Source of the DNA: Streptomyces dengpaensis
Lineage (GTDB): Bacteria > Actinomycetota > Actinomycetes > Streptomycetales > Streptomycetaceae
Reading direction: 5' to 3'
Assembly: GCF_002946835.1 (NCBI RefSeq)
Contig: NZ_CP026652.1
Coordinates: forward strand, 1,736,001 to 1,800,000
DNA: 64,000 bases
Of the stretch, positions 15,594 to 25,059 are shown piece after piece; the first letter of the stretch is position 1, and each line of letters begins with the position of its first letter. Both the position numbers and the translations under genes were made by a program. The notes beneath the pieces were generated by a model. It did not search any database and had not been told where the DNA came from. It was given only the letters and a program-made list of their open reading frames with translations.

Positions 15594-16457
15594 CTAGGGT
15601 CCGGACCGGACCTGGTTCAGGAGCGCGGCGGCGTGGTCCGGCACGTAGGTCTGCAGATATCTCGGGGGCCGCTCATACCCGGTGGACGGCGGGCGGGGCG
15701 GAAGTCGCAGGTCAGGCTGCAGCAGGTCGGCGTATGGAACCGTGGACAGCAGATGAGCGATCATGTTGATGCGGGCCGTGCGCTTGTCGTCGCTCTCCAC
15801 GACGTACCACGGCGCCTCGGGGATGTCGGTGTGCACGAACATCTCGTCCTTGGCTCGTGAGTACGCCTCCCAGCGTGTGATCGACTCCAGGTCCATCGCC
15901 GAGATTTTCCAGCGCCGAGTGGGATCGCTCAGCCTCCGGCGGAACCGCTGCTCCTGCACGGCGTCACTCACGGAGAACCAGTACTTGCGCAGCAACAGCC
16001 CGTCCTCGACGAGCATTCGTTCGAATAGGGGGCACTGGCGGAGGAAGCGCCGATACTCCTCGGGGGTGCAGAAGCCCATGACGCGCTCGACACCAGCGCG
16101 GTTGTACCAGCTGCGGTCGAACAGCACGATTTCGCCGGCAGCCGGGAGGTTCTCAACGTAGCGCTGGAAGTACCACTGGGTGCGCTCGCGCTCGGTCGGC
16201 ACAGGCAGAGCGACGATGCGGGCGACGCGAGGGTTGAGATGCTCGGTGACCCGTTTGATTGTGCTGCCCTTGCCCGCCGCGTCTCGGCCCTCGAAGAGAA
16301 CGACGAGCCGCTCCCCTTCGGCCCTTACCCACTCCTGGAACTTCACCAGCTCCGTCTGCAGACGGAACAGCTCCCTCTCATACAGGGCCCGAGGCAGGCG
16401 GTCGGTCCCGCCCCCACCCTTCGACATGCCCCTCTTCGTACGTTTCGTCCCTGGCAC
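15594..16457 (-). CDS. ppk2: Polyphosphate kinase 2 family protein
   Basis: A PPK2 domain of ~285 residues. It has Walker A FEGRDAAGKGSTIKR, Walker B FDRSWYNRAGVERVMGF, the lid-region RRLSDPTRRWKISAMD and the tail APWYVVESDDKRTARINMI. It phosphorylates nucleotides from polyphosphate, or the reverse, in the cytoplasm. The GTG at 16457 has GGGAGGT about seven bases upstream; a GTG at 16466 and an ATG at 16427 are alternatives. It fits the stress/dormancy block, where polyphosphate provides energy reserve. Confidence 0.88.
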   Translation of the reverse strand: MPGTKRTKRGMSKGGGGTDRLPRALYERELFRLQTELVKFQEWVRAEGERLVVLFEGRDAAGKGSTIKRVTEHLNPRVARIVALPVPTERERTQWYFQRYVENLPAAGEIVLFDRSWYNRAGVERVMGFCTPEEYRRFLRQCPLFERMLVEDGLLLRKYWFSVSDAVQEQRFRRRLSDPTRRWKISAMDLESITRWEAYSRAKDEMFVHTDIPEAPWYVVESDDKRTARINMIAHLLSTVPYADLLQPDLRLPPRPPSTGYERPPRYLQTYVPDHAAALLNQVRSGP

Positions 16458-16571
16458 CGTCGTCACCTCCCTTACGAAGGGGCTGAAGGTGGCCCCAGCC
16501 TGCGCATCCCCTCCTGCAACTACGACTACGACATGGCCGTCGTCCCCTCGTACAGATCGTTTGCGGTGGCG

Positions 16572-16850
16572 TCAGGCGGGAATCGTCGACCGAGCCGTGA
16601 GGCGGTCGACCACCGACACCACACCGTCCACATGCTCCGCCAGCGGCAGCAGGATGGAGATCTGGCTGTCTTTCTCCAGGTGCCCTTCCAGCGTGACCAC
16701 GCCGTCGACGACGTGCACATCGACGGCATCGGGCACAAGACCCAGCGTGTCCACAACCATCTCTGCGATGACCCGGTGGTGGATCTCCGGGTCCGGGCGC
16801 CGCGCCTGGGGCAGGTCGCGCCGGGTGACGATGCCGACACGCTTGTCAGC
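16572..16850 (-). pseudogene. Truncated CBS-BON domain protein (C-terminal part only)
   Basis: About 90 codons read KRVGIVTRRDLPQARRPDPE, then HHRVIAEMVVDTLG, then VDVHVVDGVVTLEGHLEKDS and DGVVSVVDRLTA to a stop. That is the last strand of a CBS pair followed by a full BON domain, the usual C-terminal half of CBS-BON proteins found in dormancy clusters. The N-terminal CBS motifs are missing; upstream the frame runs into tandem repeats of low-complexity character. It is probably a deletion remnant. Confidence 0.7.
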
Positions 16851-16934
16851 GCCTGCGCCGGGACTGGTGCCGTGCCTGGGCACCTGCTCTTCCTGATCTG
16901 TGAAGCCGGCCGACGCCTGGACCCGGGGTGGGAA

Positions 16935-17036
16935 CGGTTCGCCCGGTGTCCGCCGGAGGGTGGTTTGTCCGCCCTGCGCTGGGGGCGGTTCGCCCGGTGT
17001 CCGCCGGGGAGTGGTTCGCCCGCCGTGCGTTGGGGG
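16935..17036. repeat. 51-bp tandem duplication
   Basis: Two adjacent copies with period 51 (16935-16985 and 16986-17036), both beginning CGGTTCGCCCGGTGTCCGCC. The period is a multiple of three, so the frame upstream of the CBS-BON remnant stays open through it. No function is visible. Confidence 0.75.
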
Positions 17037-17046
17037 GCGGGGCCGC

Positions 17047-17143
17047 GCCGGTACATCCACCCGCATCCGGACGGATCCACTGTGGGGTTCCTTGAAGCCG
17101 CTTGTGTTCGATCCGTCCGGATGCGGGCATGTGATGTACCGGC
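17047..17143. terminator. Long imperfect inverted repeat after the SWIM gene
   Basis: The arm at 17047-17077 (ending CCCGCATCCGGACGGATC) pairs with 17110-17143 (starting GATCCGTCCGGATGCGGG) over about 30 bases with a 3-base bulge, and a 32-base loop between. It lies ~100 bases downstream of the leftward SWIM-protein gene, so it could end that transcript; a REP-like element is an alternative. Confidence 0.6.
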
Positions 17144-17249
17144 ACGGCCCCTTCCGTGCGCGGGCGGGTGTCGGCCGTCCTGGGTGCGGGCCGGGTGCCT
17201 TCGGCCCAGCTGTGGGGGCGGGTGGCTGCCGTATTGGGCGTGGGGGGGG

Positions 17250-19394
17250 TCAGAGGTCCCCTGGTGCGCCGAGGCCTGTCAGGGCGCCGACCGGGTCCAG
17301 GTCGGGGGTACCTCGAGGCCACCAGTCGTTGTGGCCCGGTTCGGATTCGTAGGCGTACCAGAGGCCGTTGTGGCCGAGGCGGAGTTGGGCGTGGCCGTGG
17401 GGGTGGGTGAGGTGGTTGCGCCAGGGGCGGAAGGCGGGGAGGTCGGCGGCCAGGAGGAGCGGGCGGGCGCGGTCGAAACGGCCCGCCGGTGGATCCCAGG
17501 GTTCTTCGAGGACGCTGAGTGCTTCGAAGCCGCCCTGTCGCCAGGCGGCGACCGCCCGTGCCAGGTCGGCCGGGGTGCGTCCGGTGGCGGAGGCGAGGGA
17601 CGCGTACAGGGCTCGGGTGGTGGCGGTGAGGCCGGAACCGGGGCGGGCGGCCGCCAGGCGCACCGCGTCCTGCCAGAGGGTGAGGTCGGCGACAGGATCC
17701 CGGCCCGTGGTGAGCAGCGCGTGCGCGCGGGCGGCCGCGTCGGTGGCCAGCTGGTCGAGCGCGAAGGGGTCCGGGCCGCCCGGCACACCCGGGTAGGTCG
17801 GCGGCTGTTCGGGGTGCGCGGGCGGTGGCAATAGTGTGGGAAGGGGCGGCAGCGTGCGCCGGGCCAGGGCGTCGCGGGCTCGTATGCCGGGGAGGGGCGA
17901 CGGTTTCTGTTCCTGGGCGGCGCGGGCCGCGCGGGCGGCATTGCGGCGGGACAACGCGTCGAGCAGCTCGCGTTCGCCCCTGCCGCGCAACAGCAGCAGC
18001 ACGAAGGGGTCTTCGTCCAGCAGACGTGCCGTCTGGTAGCAGAGGGCCGCCGCGTGCTTGCAGGGGTGACCGGAGTCGGGGCAACTGCAGTGCGGGTCGA
18101 GCTCGCCGGGGCCGGGGAGCAGGGGGACTCCGCAGTCCGCGAGGGACTGCGGCAACTCCTTGTCGAGCAGCGCCGCGATGTGCCCGGGGCGCTCGGCGGC
18201 CGCGTCCAGGAAGCGGTCCCAGTCGCCGTCGGACAGCGTCCGCACCCTGACCTGCACGCGATACGGCCGCGGCCGGCTGCCGTGCACGTACGCGAGCACC
18301 AGCCCCGGCGTCACCGTGATGGCGTCGACGTGACCGTGTCCGGCGTACGCACGCCCGCGCGCCAGTCGCGCCGCGTCCAACGCACCCTCCTCCAGGGCGG
18401 TCACCCAGGCATTGCCCCACCACGTCTCGGCGAACTCGTCGGCCTCCGGCCTCCGCGCCGTGGATGCGGGGAACGTGCGGCGCAGCTCACCGTCTCGCCC
18501 TGGGGATGCCATGGAGCGGGGTACGCGGGCGGTCGGGGGTGCGCTTTCGGTTCGCGCTTCCGGCTCGGACGGGGAGGAGGGCGGGGACGAGGGGTGTGCT
18601 GGGGGCGCTTCGCCGCGTGTGCCTGCCTCGTCGGCGGGGACGAGGGGTGGCTCGGCGTCGGGTAGCTCGAAAGCCCCGGCCAGCAGGGCCCGTACGTCCC
18701 GGGCTCGGGTTCCTCGATCTTGGTCCGGGGATCTGCGGCCGCGGCCAGACCGGGGATGGGGCGACGCCGGGTCTCCCGTCCGGCGCTTGGTCTCGGCTCC
18801 CTTGTCCTGGGCCTCCGGCCGCGCCTGCCTGGATTCGGTGCGGGCCGCGCGCAGTGCCTCGCGGGCGATGTCACCAGGGCGCGCGGCGGTGACCGAGGGC
18901 TGCGTCTTTGGCCGTGCCGCGGGCGCGACGGAGGGCTCGGCGGCCCCGACGGAGGGCCCGGCGGCCCCGACGGACGCGGCATCCGCATCCTTGTCCGCGA
19001 CGCTCTCCTTCGTCGCGGCGCGTAGCAAGGCCTCCCTGGCGACGTCGCCCGGTCGGGGGCCCGGCGGGGAGGGAACCGCCTTGCGCGGCGACGCCGGTTC
19101 GGCTCCGGTGGTCGTATCCCTCGCCTCACGCTCTCGCGCGGCCCTCAGTGCCTGGCGGGCCTCGTCGGCGGGGCGGGAGGGCTGGGCGCGCTCCTCGTCC
19201 TCGCCCCCAGTCGATGGGAACGACTCGTCCGCGCCCCCAGTCGACGGGAACGACTCGTCCGCGCCCCCGGCCGACGGGAACGACTCGTCCGCGCCCCCGG
19301 CCGACGGGAACGACTCGTCCGCGCCCCCGGCCGACGGGAACCGCTCTTCCGCGCCCTGCGTCACAGGCCGCCGCTCGTCCTCGGAACCGTTCAT
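17250..19394 (-). CDS. SWIM zinc-finger protein, partner of the SNF2 helicase
   Basis: 714 residues. The SWIM motif CSCPDSGHPCKHAAALCYQ (CxC...CxH) lies in the middle, before a helical C-terminal half. The N terminus begins with five copies of a 10-residue unit (ADESFPSAGG type), followed by ~250 residues of low-complexity acidic/Ala-Arg sequence that is probably disordered. Its ATG overlaps the helicase stop by four bases, so the two are co-translated. SWIM domains bind DNA or proteins. Pairing with an SNF2 ATPase is conserved in actinobacteria and suggests chromatin- or repair-related remodelling, with exact function unknown. Confidence 0.85.
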   Translation of the reverse strand: MNGSEDERRPVTQGAEERFPSAGGADESFPSAGGADESFPSAGGADESFPSTGGADESFPSTGGEDEERAQPSRPADEARQALRAAREREARDTTTGAEPASPRKAVPSPPGPRPGDVAREALLRAATKESVADKDADAASVGAAGPSVGAAEPSVAPAARPKTQPSVTAARPGDIAREALRAARTESRQARPEAQDKGAETKRRTGDPASPHPRSGRGRRSPDQDRGTRARDVRALLAGAFELPDAEPPLVPADEAGTRGEAPPAHPSSPPSSPSEPEARTESAPPTARVPRSMASPGRDGELRRTFPASTARRPEADEFAETWWGNAWVTALEEGALDAARLARGRAYAGHGHVDAITVTPGLVLAYVHGSRPRPYRVQVRVRTLSDGDWDRFLDAAAERPGHIAALLDKELPQSLADCGVPLLPGPGELDPHCSCPDSGHPCKHAAALCYQTARLLDEDPFVLLLLRGRGERELLDALSRRNAARAARAAQEQKPSPLPGIRARDALARRTLPPLPTLLPPPAHPEQPPTYPGVPGGPDPFALDQLATDAAARAHALLTTGRDPVADLTLWQDAVRLAAARPGSGLTATTRALYASLASATGRTPADLARAVAAWRQGGFEALSVLEEPWDPPAGRFDRARPLLLAADLPAFRPWRNHLTHPHGHAQLRLGHNGLWYAYESEPGHNDWWPRGTPDLDPVGALTGLGAPGDL
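19201..19350. repeat. 30-bp tandem repeat within the SWIM gene
   Basis: Five copies of a 30-bp unit around GACGGGAACGACTCGTCCGC, nearly identical, encode the 10-residue repeats at the protein's N terminus. Near-identity at DNA level implies recent expansion and likely length variation between strains. Confidence 0.85.
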
Positions 19395-22285
19395 GCGGAC
19401 CTCCGCAGCGACACCAGGTCCGACAGCTCGCGGTCGGTCAGTTCTGTCAGGGATGCCTCGCCGGAGCCGAGGATCGCGTCGGCCAGGGCTCGCTTCGCTT
19501 CGAGCATCTCGGCGATGCGGTCCTCCACCGTGCCCTCGGTGATGAGGCGGTGGACCTGGACGGGCTGGGTCTGGCCGATGCGGTAGGCGCGGTCGGTGGC
19601 CTGTTCCTCGACGGCGGGGTTCCACCAGCGGTCGAAGTGGACGACATGGCCCGCGCGGGTGAGGTTGAGGCCGGTGCCGGCGGCCTTGAGGGACAGCACC
19701 AGGACCGGGGTCGCCCCGCTCTGGAAACGGTCCACCATGCGTTCGCGGTCGGGGACCGGCGTGCTGCCGTGCAGGAGCTCAACGGGGACGGCGCGCGCGG
19801 TGAGGTGGGCGGTGATGAGGCGGGCCATCCCCACGTACTGCGTGAAGACCAGGGCCGAGCCGTCCTCGGCCAGCAGGGTGTCCAACAGCTCGTCGAGCAG
19901 GGCCAGTTTGCCGGAGCGGGCGGAGAGGCCGTGGGTGGCCGCTCGTGCGTCCTCCTTCAGGTACTGCGCCGGGTGATTGCAGATCTGTTTGAGGGAGGTG
20001 AGGAGCTTCAGGACCAGGCCCCGGCGCGCGATGCCTTCGGCGGTCTCGATCGCCAGCATCGACTCGCGGACCACCGCCTCGTAGAGCGAGGCCTGTTCGC
20101 GGGTCAGGGGGACGGGGTGGTCCGTCTCCGTCTTCGGCGGGAGTTCGGGGACGATTCCGGGGTCGGACTTCTTGCGGCGCAGAAGGAAGGGGCGGATCAG
20201 GCGGGCCAGGCGTGTGACCGCCTCGTCGTCCTCGCCGTTCTCCACCGCGCGCGCGTGCCGGGCGCGGAAGGACTTGAGGGGGCCGAGCAGGCCGGGGGTC
20301 GTCCAGTCCAGCAGGGCCCAGAGTTCGGAGAGGTTGTTCTCCACGGGGGTGCCAGTGAGCGCCACGCGCGCGGGGGACGGGATCGTCCGCAGGGCCTTCG
20401 CCGTCGCCGAGAACGGGTTCTTGACGTGCTGCGCCTCGTCCGCGACGACCATGCCCCACTTCTGGTCGGCGAGGCGGGGGGCGGTCGAGCGCATCGTGCC
20501 GTACGTGGTGAGGACGAAGCCGCCGTCGAGGTCGTCCAGGGTGCGGTCGGGTCCATGGAAGCGGCGGACGGGGACGCCGGGCGCGAAACGGGCGATCTCC
20601 CGCTGCCAGTTGCCGAGGAGCGATGCAGGGCAGACGACCAGGGTCGGCTCGCTGCGGGCCCGCCGCAGGTGGAGCGCGATGACCGTGACGGTCTTGCCGA
20701 GGCCCATGTCGTCGGCGAGGCAGCCGCCGAGGCCGAGGGAGGTCATGAGGTCCAGCCAGGCAAGGCCACGGAGTTGGTAGTCGCGCAGGCGGGCCTGGAG
20801 GCCCGGTGGCGGCTCCACGGGGGTCACGCCCGTCGTCAGGCGGTCGCGCAGCGCGGCCAGCGCCCCGACCGGTACCGCCTCGACCGTCTCGCCGTCGACC
20901 TCGGCGCTGCCGGTGAGCGCGACGGACAGCGCGTCGACCGGGTCGAGCAGGCCCAGTTCGCGCTTGCGGGCCTTGCGGACCAGGGCCGGGTCGACGAGCA
21001 CCCACTGGTCGCGCAGCCGGACGACCGGACGGTGGGCCTCGGCCAGGGTGTCCATCTCGGCCTCGGTGAGCGGATCGCCGCCGATCGCCAACTGCCAGCG
21101 GAACTGGAGGAGTTCCTCGCTCTCGAAGAACCCGGTGCCGTCCGTCGCCGAGCCGGGCGCGGGACGCACCACCGCCGCCGCGCTCAGGTCCTGGGCGAGG
21201 TCCCGGGGCCAGTGCACGGCGACCCCGGCCGCGCCGAGCCGGGTCGCCGCGACCCCGAGCAGGTCGAACAGCTCCTCCTCGGAGAGGGCGAGTACATCGG
21301 GCACGTCCTGTTCCGACAGGCGGTCCAGGGGTGGCCAGACGCGGGCCGCGCGGCGCACCGCGAGGGCCGCGTCGACGCGCGCGCGGGGTCCGAACGTCGC
21401 GTCGGCCTCCCCCGCCCACAGGGCCGCCGCGTCCACGACAAGGGTGGGGTCGGCGAGGCTGTGCACCTGGACGACGGCCGCGCCCGCGCGCCGCGCTCCC
21501 TCGCCGTCGTCGAAGAGCTGGTACGCGGACAGGTCCAGGCGGAGCGAGATCCGTACGCCCGCGTCCATCCCCGCGGCGACCTCAGCGGCCCAGTCGTGGG
21601 CGCCGGGCAGCCGCTGCGGCTCGCTCGCCGCGAACGGTTTGCCAAAGGTGTGGGACGCGGCCGGGGTGCGCGGCAGCGTGTCGGCGACCGCGTCCAGGAA
21701 GGAACGCATCAGCGCTTCCGGCTCGGGCAGCCGGAGCGGGCCCTTGCCGGGGAGCGGGACGGCATGTCCCTCGTACGGGAGGGCCGCGGCGACCGCCCTC
21801 AGGTGGGCGATGTCGTCCTGGTCCAGCGGGCCCGCGCGCCAGGCGTCGACGCCGTCGGCCGTGAGCCCCGGCAGCAGCCGCCCGCGCGCGACGAGCCGCA
21901 GCGCGTGCAGCGCGGCCGCGCCCCAGCAAGCCGTCGCGGGATGTGCGGCGGGGTCACGGCGCGCCCCCGCCAGCAGGGGCAGGGCCTCCGCGACCGGAAG
22001 GGTCACGGCGGGGACGGTGCCTCTGCGGACTCCGGCGCCGTGCGGCCGTACGACCGTCAGCTCGGTCCGCTCCCCCGATGGCGCCCCGTCGACGCGCTCA
22101 CCGGTCAGCGCCCCCGCGGCGTGCTCGGCGGACGGCTTCCCGGTGACGGGCTCGCCGTCCGGATCCCAGAACGCGATCCGCCCCTCGCGCGGCAGGGGCG
22201 CGGGCAGGAAGACGGCTGCGTAACGCGCGGGGAGCGCCCGTACGGAAAGCGCCCGCTCGGCCACCCCGTCCACCCCGTCCCCCAT
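19391..22285 (-). CDS. SNF2-family DEAD/DEAH-box helicase
   Basis: 964 residues. An N-terminal ~480-residue region of the SNF2-associated bacterial type is followed by RecA domain 1, with Walker A LADDMGLGKTVTVIALHL, Walker B VVADEAQHVKN and motif III ALTGTPVENNLSELW. RecA domain 2 has LSLKAAGTGLNLTRAGHVVH and motif VI DRAYRIGQTQPVQVHRLI. It is an ATP-driven DNA translocase in the cytoplasm, without classical strand separation. Start at 22285, after a GGGAGGTGA block ~10 bases upstream; a GTG inside that block is an alternative. Operon head with the SWIM protein. Confidence 0.92.
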   Translation of the reverse strand: MGDGVDGVAERALSVRALPARYAAVFLPAPLPREGRIAFWDPDGEPVTGKPSAEHAAGALTGERVDGAPSGERTELTVVRPHGAGVRRGTVPAVTLPVAEALPLLAGARRDPAAHPATACWGAAALHALRLVARGRLLPGLTADGVDAWRAGPLDQDDIAHLRAVAAALPYEGHAVPLPGKGPLRLPEPEALMRSFLDAVADTLPRTPAASHTFGKPFAASEPQRLPGAHDWAAEVAAGMDAGVRISLRLDLSAYQLFDDGEGARRAGAAVVQVHSLADPTLVVDAAALWAGEADATFGPRARVDAALAVRRAARVWPPLDRLSEQDVPDVLALSEEELFDLLGVAATRLGAAGVAVHWPRDLAQDLSAAAVVRPAPGSATDGTGFFESEELLQFRWQLAIGGDPLTEAEMDTLAEAHRPVVRLRDQWVLVDPALVRKARKRELGLLDPVDALSVALTGSAEVDGETVEAVPVGALAALRDRLTTGVTPVEPPPGLQARLRDYQLRGLAWLDLMTSLGLGGCLADDMGLGKTVTVIALHLRRARSEPTLVVCPASLLGNWQREIARFAPGVPVRRFHGPDRTLDDLDGGFVLTTYGTMRSTAPRLADQKWGMVVADEAQHVKNPFSATAKALRTIPSPARVALTGTPVENNLSELWALLDWTTPGLLGPLKSFRARHARAVENGEDDEAVTRLARLIRPFLLRRKKSDPGIVPELPPKTETDHPVPLTREQASLYEAVVRESMLAIETAEGIARRGLVLKLLTSLKQICNHPAQYLKEDARAATHGLSARSGKLALLDELLDTLLAEDGSALVFTQYVGMARLITAHLTARAVPVELLHGSTPVPDRERMVDRFQSGATPVLVLSLKAAGTGLNLTRAGHVVHFDRWWNPAVEEQATDRAYRIGQTQPVQVHRLITEGTVEDRIAEMLEAKRALADAILGSGEASLTELTDRELSDLVSLRRSA

Positions 22286-22380
22286 ACGTCCGGTCACCTC
22301 CCGCCCCTCAGTCGAATCAGTTGTCTTCGACTCTACGGGCGGGGTCTGACAATCGGTCGCGGCGACCATGGCGGGACCGG

Positions 22381-22962
22381 TCAGGGAATCGTGCGCGAGA
22401 CCACATACACCATGGGGTGCTTGGGCTGAGACCAGTTCACGACGATGTCCTGGGTGGGCGCCGGGTCCTTCTGCTTGTGGACGAGCCCCCACCAGGGGCC
22501 GGGGCCCGTGAACTCCCAGCCGACGACCTTCTGGTCGCGGGCGCCGATGGTGACGTCGCCCTTGCGCAGGGCGTCGCGGCTGGTGCCGACCTTGGCCAGG
22601 AAGCGGTCCAGGTCCGCGTTGGTGGTGCCGAACTGCACGTACAGGCGGCTGGTCTTCCAGTTGTTGGTCTCGTAGTAGGCGACGTCCGTGGACTTCAGGG
22701 GGATGGGTACTTGGTACAGCCGGCGCTGGACGCGCGACGGCCAGCCCGCGGTGAGGCCGGTCGCCGAGTACTTCTCCTCCTTCTGCTTGCCCGCGTCGCG
22801 GCTCTGGTTGGCGGAGATCACCAGATAGCCGGCGGGTACGCCGATGAGCAGCACGATGATCAGCAGCGTGATGGCGCGGCGGCGGAACTTGTGCCGCGGG
22901 TCCTCCAGCTTCCGGTCCGGCTCGTCGGGCGGCGGTGCCTGGTGCGGCAGAGAGGGCGTCAC
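22381..22962 (-). CDS. Single-pass membrane protein in the sugar cluster
   Basis: 193 residues. The cytoplasmic N terminus is proline-rich, then one TM helix (AITLLIIVLLIGVPAGYLVI), then a ~140-residue extracellular domain with RLYVQFGTTNADLDRFLAKV and WWGLVHKQKDPAPTQDIVV. The GTG overlaps the ROK kinase stop (GTGA), so they are translationally coupled. I do not recognise the family. Its conserved coupling to the kinase suggests a role linked to uptake. Confidence 0.75.
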   Translation of the reverse strand: MTPSLPHQAPPPDEPDRKLEDPRHKFRRRAITLLIIVLLIGVPAGYLVISANQSRDAGKQKEEKYSATGLTAGWPSRVQRRLYQVPIPLKSTDVAYYETNNWKTSRLYVQFGTTNADLDRFLAKVGTSRDALRKGDVTIGARDQKVVGWEFTGPGPWWGLVHKQKDPAPTQDIVVNWSQPKHPMVYVVSRTIP

Positions 22963-24104
22963 AGCGATCCCTGGGTCGAACGGCGGGACTCCGTGTAGCG
23001 CTCGTACCGCTCGTAGCGCTCCACGCGGCGCCGCTTGGCGCGGCGGAAGCGGCGGGCGACGAGGCGGGCGAGGTCGGCGGCGCCGACCATGCCGGCCTCG
23101 GGGCCGAGCTGGGCGCGGGCGATACGGGCCTCGGGGCGGTAGCCGCGGCCCGTGAGGTGCCTGCGGAACGCGTCCCGCGCGGGGCCGATCAGCAGGTCGT
23201 CGGCCGCGCTGACGCCGCCGCCGATGACGAAGCAGGAGGGGTCCAGGGCGGCGGCCAGGTTGGCGATGCCGACGCCGAGCCACTGGCCGATGTCCTGGAG
23301 CAGCTCGATGCACATGGCGTCGCCCTCACGGGCGAGTTCCGTGATCATCGGCCCTGTGATGTCGCCGATGTTGCCCTTGACGTGCTCGATGATCCCGTAC
23401 GCCACCGGGGAGTCCGCGGCGGCGAGCTCGCGGGCCTCGCGGACCAGCGCGTTGCCGGAGCTGTACTGCTCCCAGCAGCCGCGGTTGCCGCACGGGCAGC
23501 GGTGGCCGCCGGGTACGACCTGCATGTGGCCGAACTCACCCGCGACGCCGAACTTGCCGCGCTTGACCTGGCCGTCCTCCAGGATCGCGCCGCCGATGCC
23601 GGTGCCGAGCGTGATCATGACGAGGTGGTCCTCGCCGCGCCCGGCGCCGAAGCGCCACTCGGCCCAGGCGGCGGTGTTGGCGTCGTTGTCGACCAGGACA
23701 GGCACGGACAGGCGGCCCGAGATGCGGTCGCGCAGGGGCTCGTTGCGCCATGACAGGTGGGGCGCGAACAGGATGCGGTTGCGCTCGGCGTCGACCCAGC
23801 CGGCCGCGCCGATGCCGACCGCGTGCACGTCGTGCCGGTCGGAGAGGTCCAGGACCAGCTCGACGATGGTGTCCTCGACGGCCTTGGGGCTCTTGGACTT
23901 GTCCGGCGTCTCGGCGCGGACCTTCTCCAGGATGTTGCCGTCGGCGTCCACGACGCCCGCCATCACCTTCGTGCCGCCGATGTCGATGCCGACGGTCGGA
24001 ACGCGGGGGGCCGTCAGATGGGAACGGCGTTCGCGCGTTCCTACGGTCCGCAGGACGGTGGCGCGCGCGGAGCCGCGGTGTGCGAGGTCGCGGTAGGTGC
24101 TCAT
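22959..24104 (-). CDS. ROK-family sugar kinase (glucokinase-like)
   Basis: 381 residues. The ATP-binding start TVGIDIGGTKVMAGVVD is at ~37-53. The sugar-binding EFGHMQVVPGGHRCPCGNRG contains the ROK signature with the zinc-type CxCGxxGC cluster, then WEQYSSG. No N-terminal HTH, so it is an enzyme rather than a repressor. It phosphorylates a hexose or derivative in the cytoplasm, presumably the sugar imported by the adjacent ABC transporter. The ~35-residue basic N-terminal extension may be overcalled. Confidence 0.88.
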   Translation of the reverse strand: MSTYRDLAHRGSARATVLRTVGTRERRSHLTAPRVPTVGIDIGGTKVMAGVVDADGNILEKVRAETPDKSKSPKAVEDTIVELVLDLSDRHDVHAVGIGAAGWVDAERNRILFAPHLSWRNEPLRDRISGRLSVPVLVDNDANTAAWAEWRFGAGRGEDHLVMITLGTGIGGAILEDGQVKRGKFGVAGEFGHMQVVPGGHRCPCGNRGCWEQYSSGNALVREARELAAADSPVAYGIIEHVKGNIGDITGPMITELAREGDAMCIELLQDIGQWLGVGIANLAAALDPSCFVIGGGVSAADDLLIGPARDAFRRHLTGRGYRPEARIARAQLGPEAGMVGAADLARLVARRFRRAKRRRVERYERYERYTESRRSTQGSL

Positions 24105-24237
24105 CGCTGCGATTCTGCCTTACGCTCCGGAGGGGCTGCACCGTGGGAGCTTCCGGCCGCCCCTGGGCCGAGTACCCCCTGCGGCTGGTCGCGCCCACGC
24201 GGCACAGCCGGCTCCGCGCCCCTGACGGGGCGCCTCC

Positions 24238-25059
24238 TCACGTGGCGCGTTCGAGCTCATGACGGAGGTCGTCCAGCTCGCTGCCACCGGCCATCTGTCG
24301 CGTCAGCTCGTCCAGCGTGATCTCGTCCCGCGTATGGCTGCCGACCATCGCCCCCCGCTTCAGGAGCACGAACCGGTCGCCCACCAGGTACGCGTGATGG
24401 GGATTGTGGGTGATCAACACAACACCCAGTCCGGCGTCCCGTGCTGCTGCCACATATTTGAGGACCACACCGGACTGCTTCACACCGAGGGCCGCGGTGG
24501 GCTCGTCAAGGACGAGGACCTTGGCGCCGAAGTAGACGGCGCGGGCGATCGCCACGCACTGGCGCTCGCCGCCGGAGAGGGTGCCGATGGGCTGGTCGAC
24601 GTCGCGCAGGTCGATGCCCATGCGCAGCAGCTCGGCATGGGTGGTCCGGCGCATGAAGTCGACGTCCAGGCGCTTGAAGGGGCCGACGCCCTTGCGCGGC
24701 TCGGAGCCGAGGAAGAAGTTGCGCCAGACCGGCATCAGCGGGACGACGGCGAGGTCCTGGTAGACCGTGGCGATGCCGTGGTCGAGGGCCTCGCGCGGGG
24801 ACGACAGCCTGGTGGCCGCGCCCTCGATGCGCAGGGTGCCCGCGTCGTGCTGGTGCCGGCCCGCGATGATCTTGATGAGGGTGGACTTGCCCGCGCCGTT
24901 GTCGCCGAGCACGCAGGAGATTTCGCCCGCGTGGACTTCCAGGGAGACGCCTTCGAGGGCACGGATGTTGCCGTAGTACTTGCTGACGTCGTCGAGCTCG
25001 ACGAGCGGCGAACGCTCCGTGGAGGCCGAGTCGGTCGTCATGTCCGCGTCCGTGGTCAC
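24238..25059 (-). CDS. Sugar ABC transporter ATP-binding protein
   Basis: 273 residues with one nucleotide-binding domain. Walker [12 protein letters not shown]-loop VYQD, signature LSGGERQ, Walker [12 protein letters not shown] and H-loop ITHN are all present. RbsA/XylG-type ATPases usually have two such domains; this is the shorter single-domain type (FrcA/XylG-like). The GTG overlaps the permease stop as GTGA. It powers import by the permease at 25056-26117 with the binding protein at 26114-27118. Confidence 0.9.
   Translation of the reverse strand: MTTDADMTTDSASTERSPLVELDDVSKYYGNIRALEGVSLEVHAGEISCVLGDNGAGKSTLIKIIAGRHQHDAGTLRIEGAATRLSSPREALDHGIATVYQDLAVVPLMPVWRNFFLGSEPRKGVGPFKRLDVDFMRRTTHAELLRMGIDLRDVDQPIGTLSGGERQCVAIARAVYFGAKVLVLDEPTAALGVKQSGVVLKYVAAARDAGLGVVLITHNPHHAYLVGDRFVLLKRGAMVGSHTRDEITLDELTRQMAGGSELDDLRHELERAT

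Noticed and set aside
16900..18423. Very long open frames on both strands across the SWIM gene (e.g. 16239-17834, 16846-18423)
   Set aside because: High GC leaves non-coding frames open. Only the 17250-19394 frame has SWIM motif and proper codon bias.
18908..22429. A 1173-codon plus-strand frame antisense to the SNF2 helicase
   Set aside because: Proline/arginine-rich without domains; the opposite strand encodes a complete SNF2 enzyme with all motifs.
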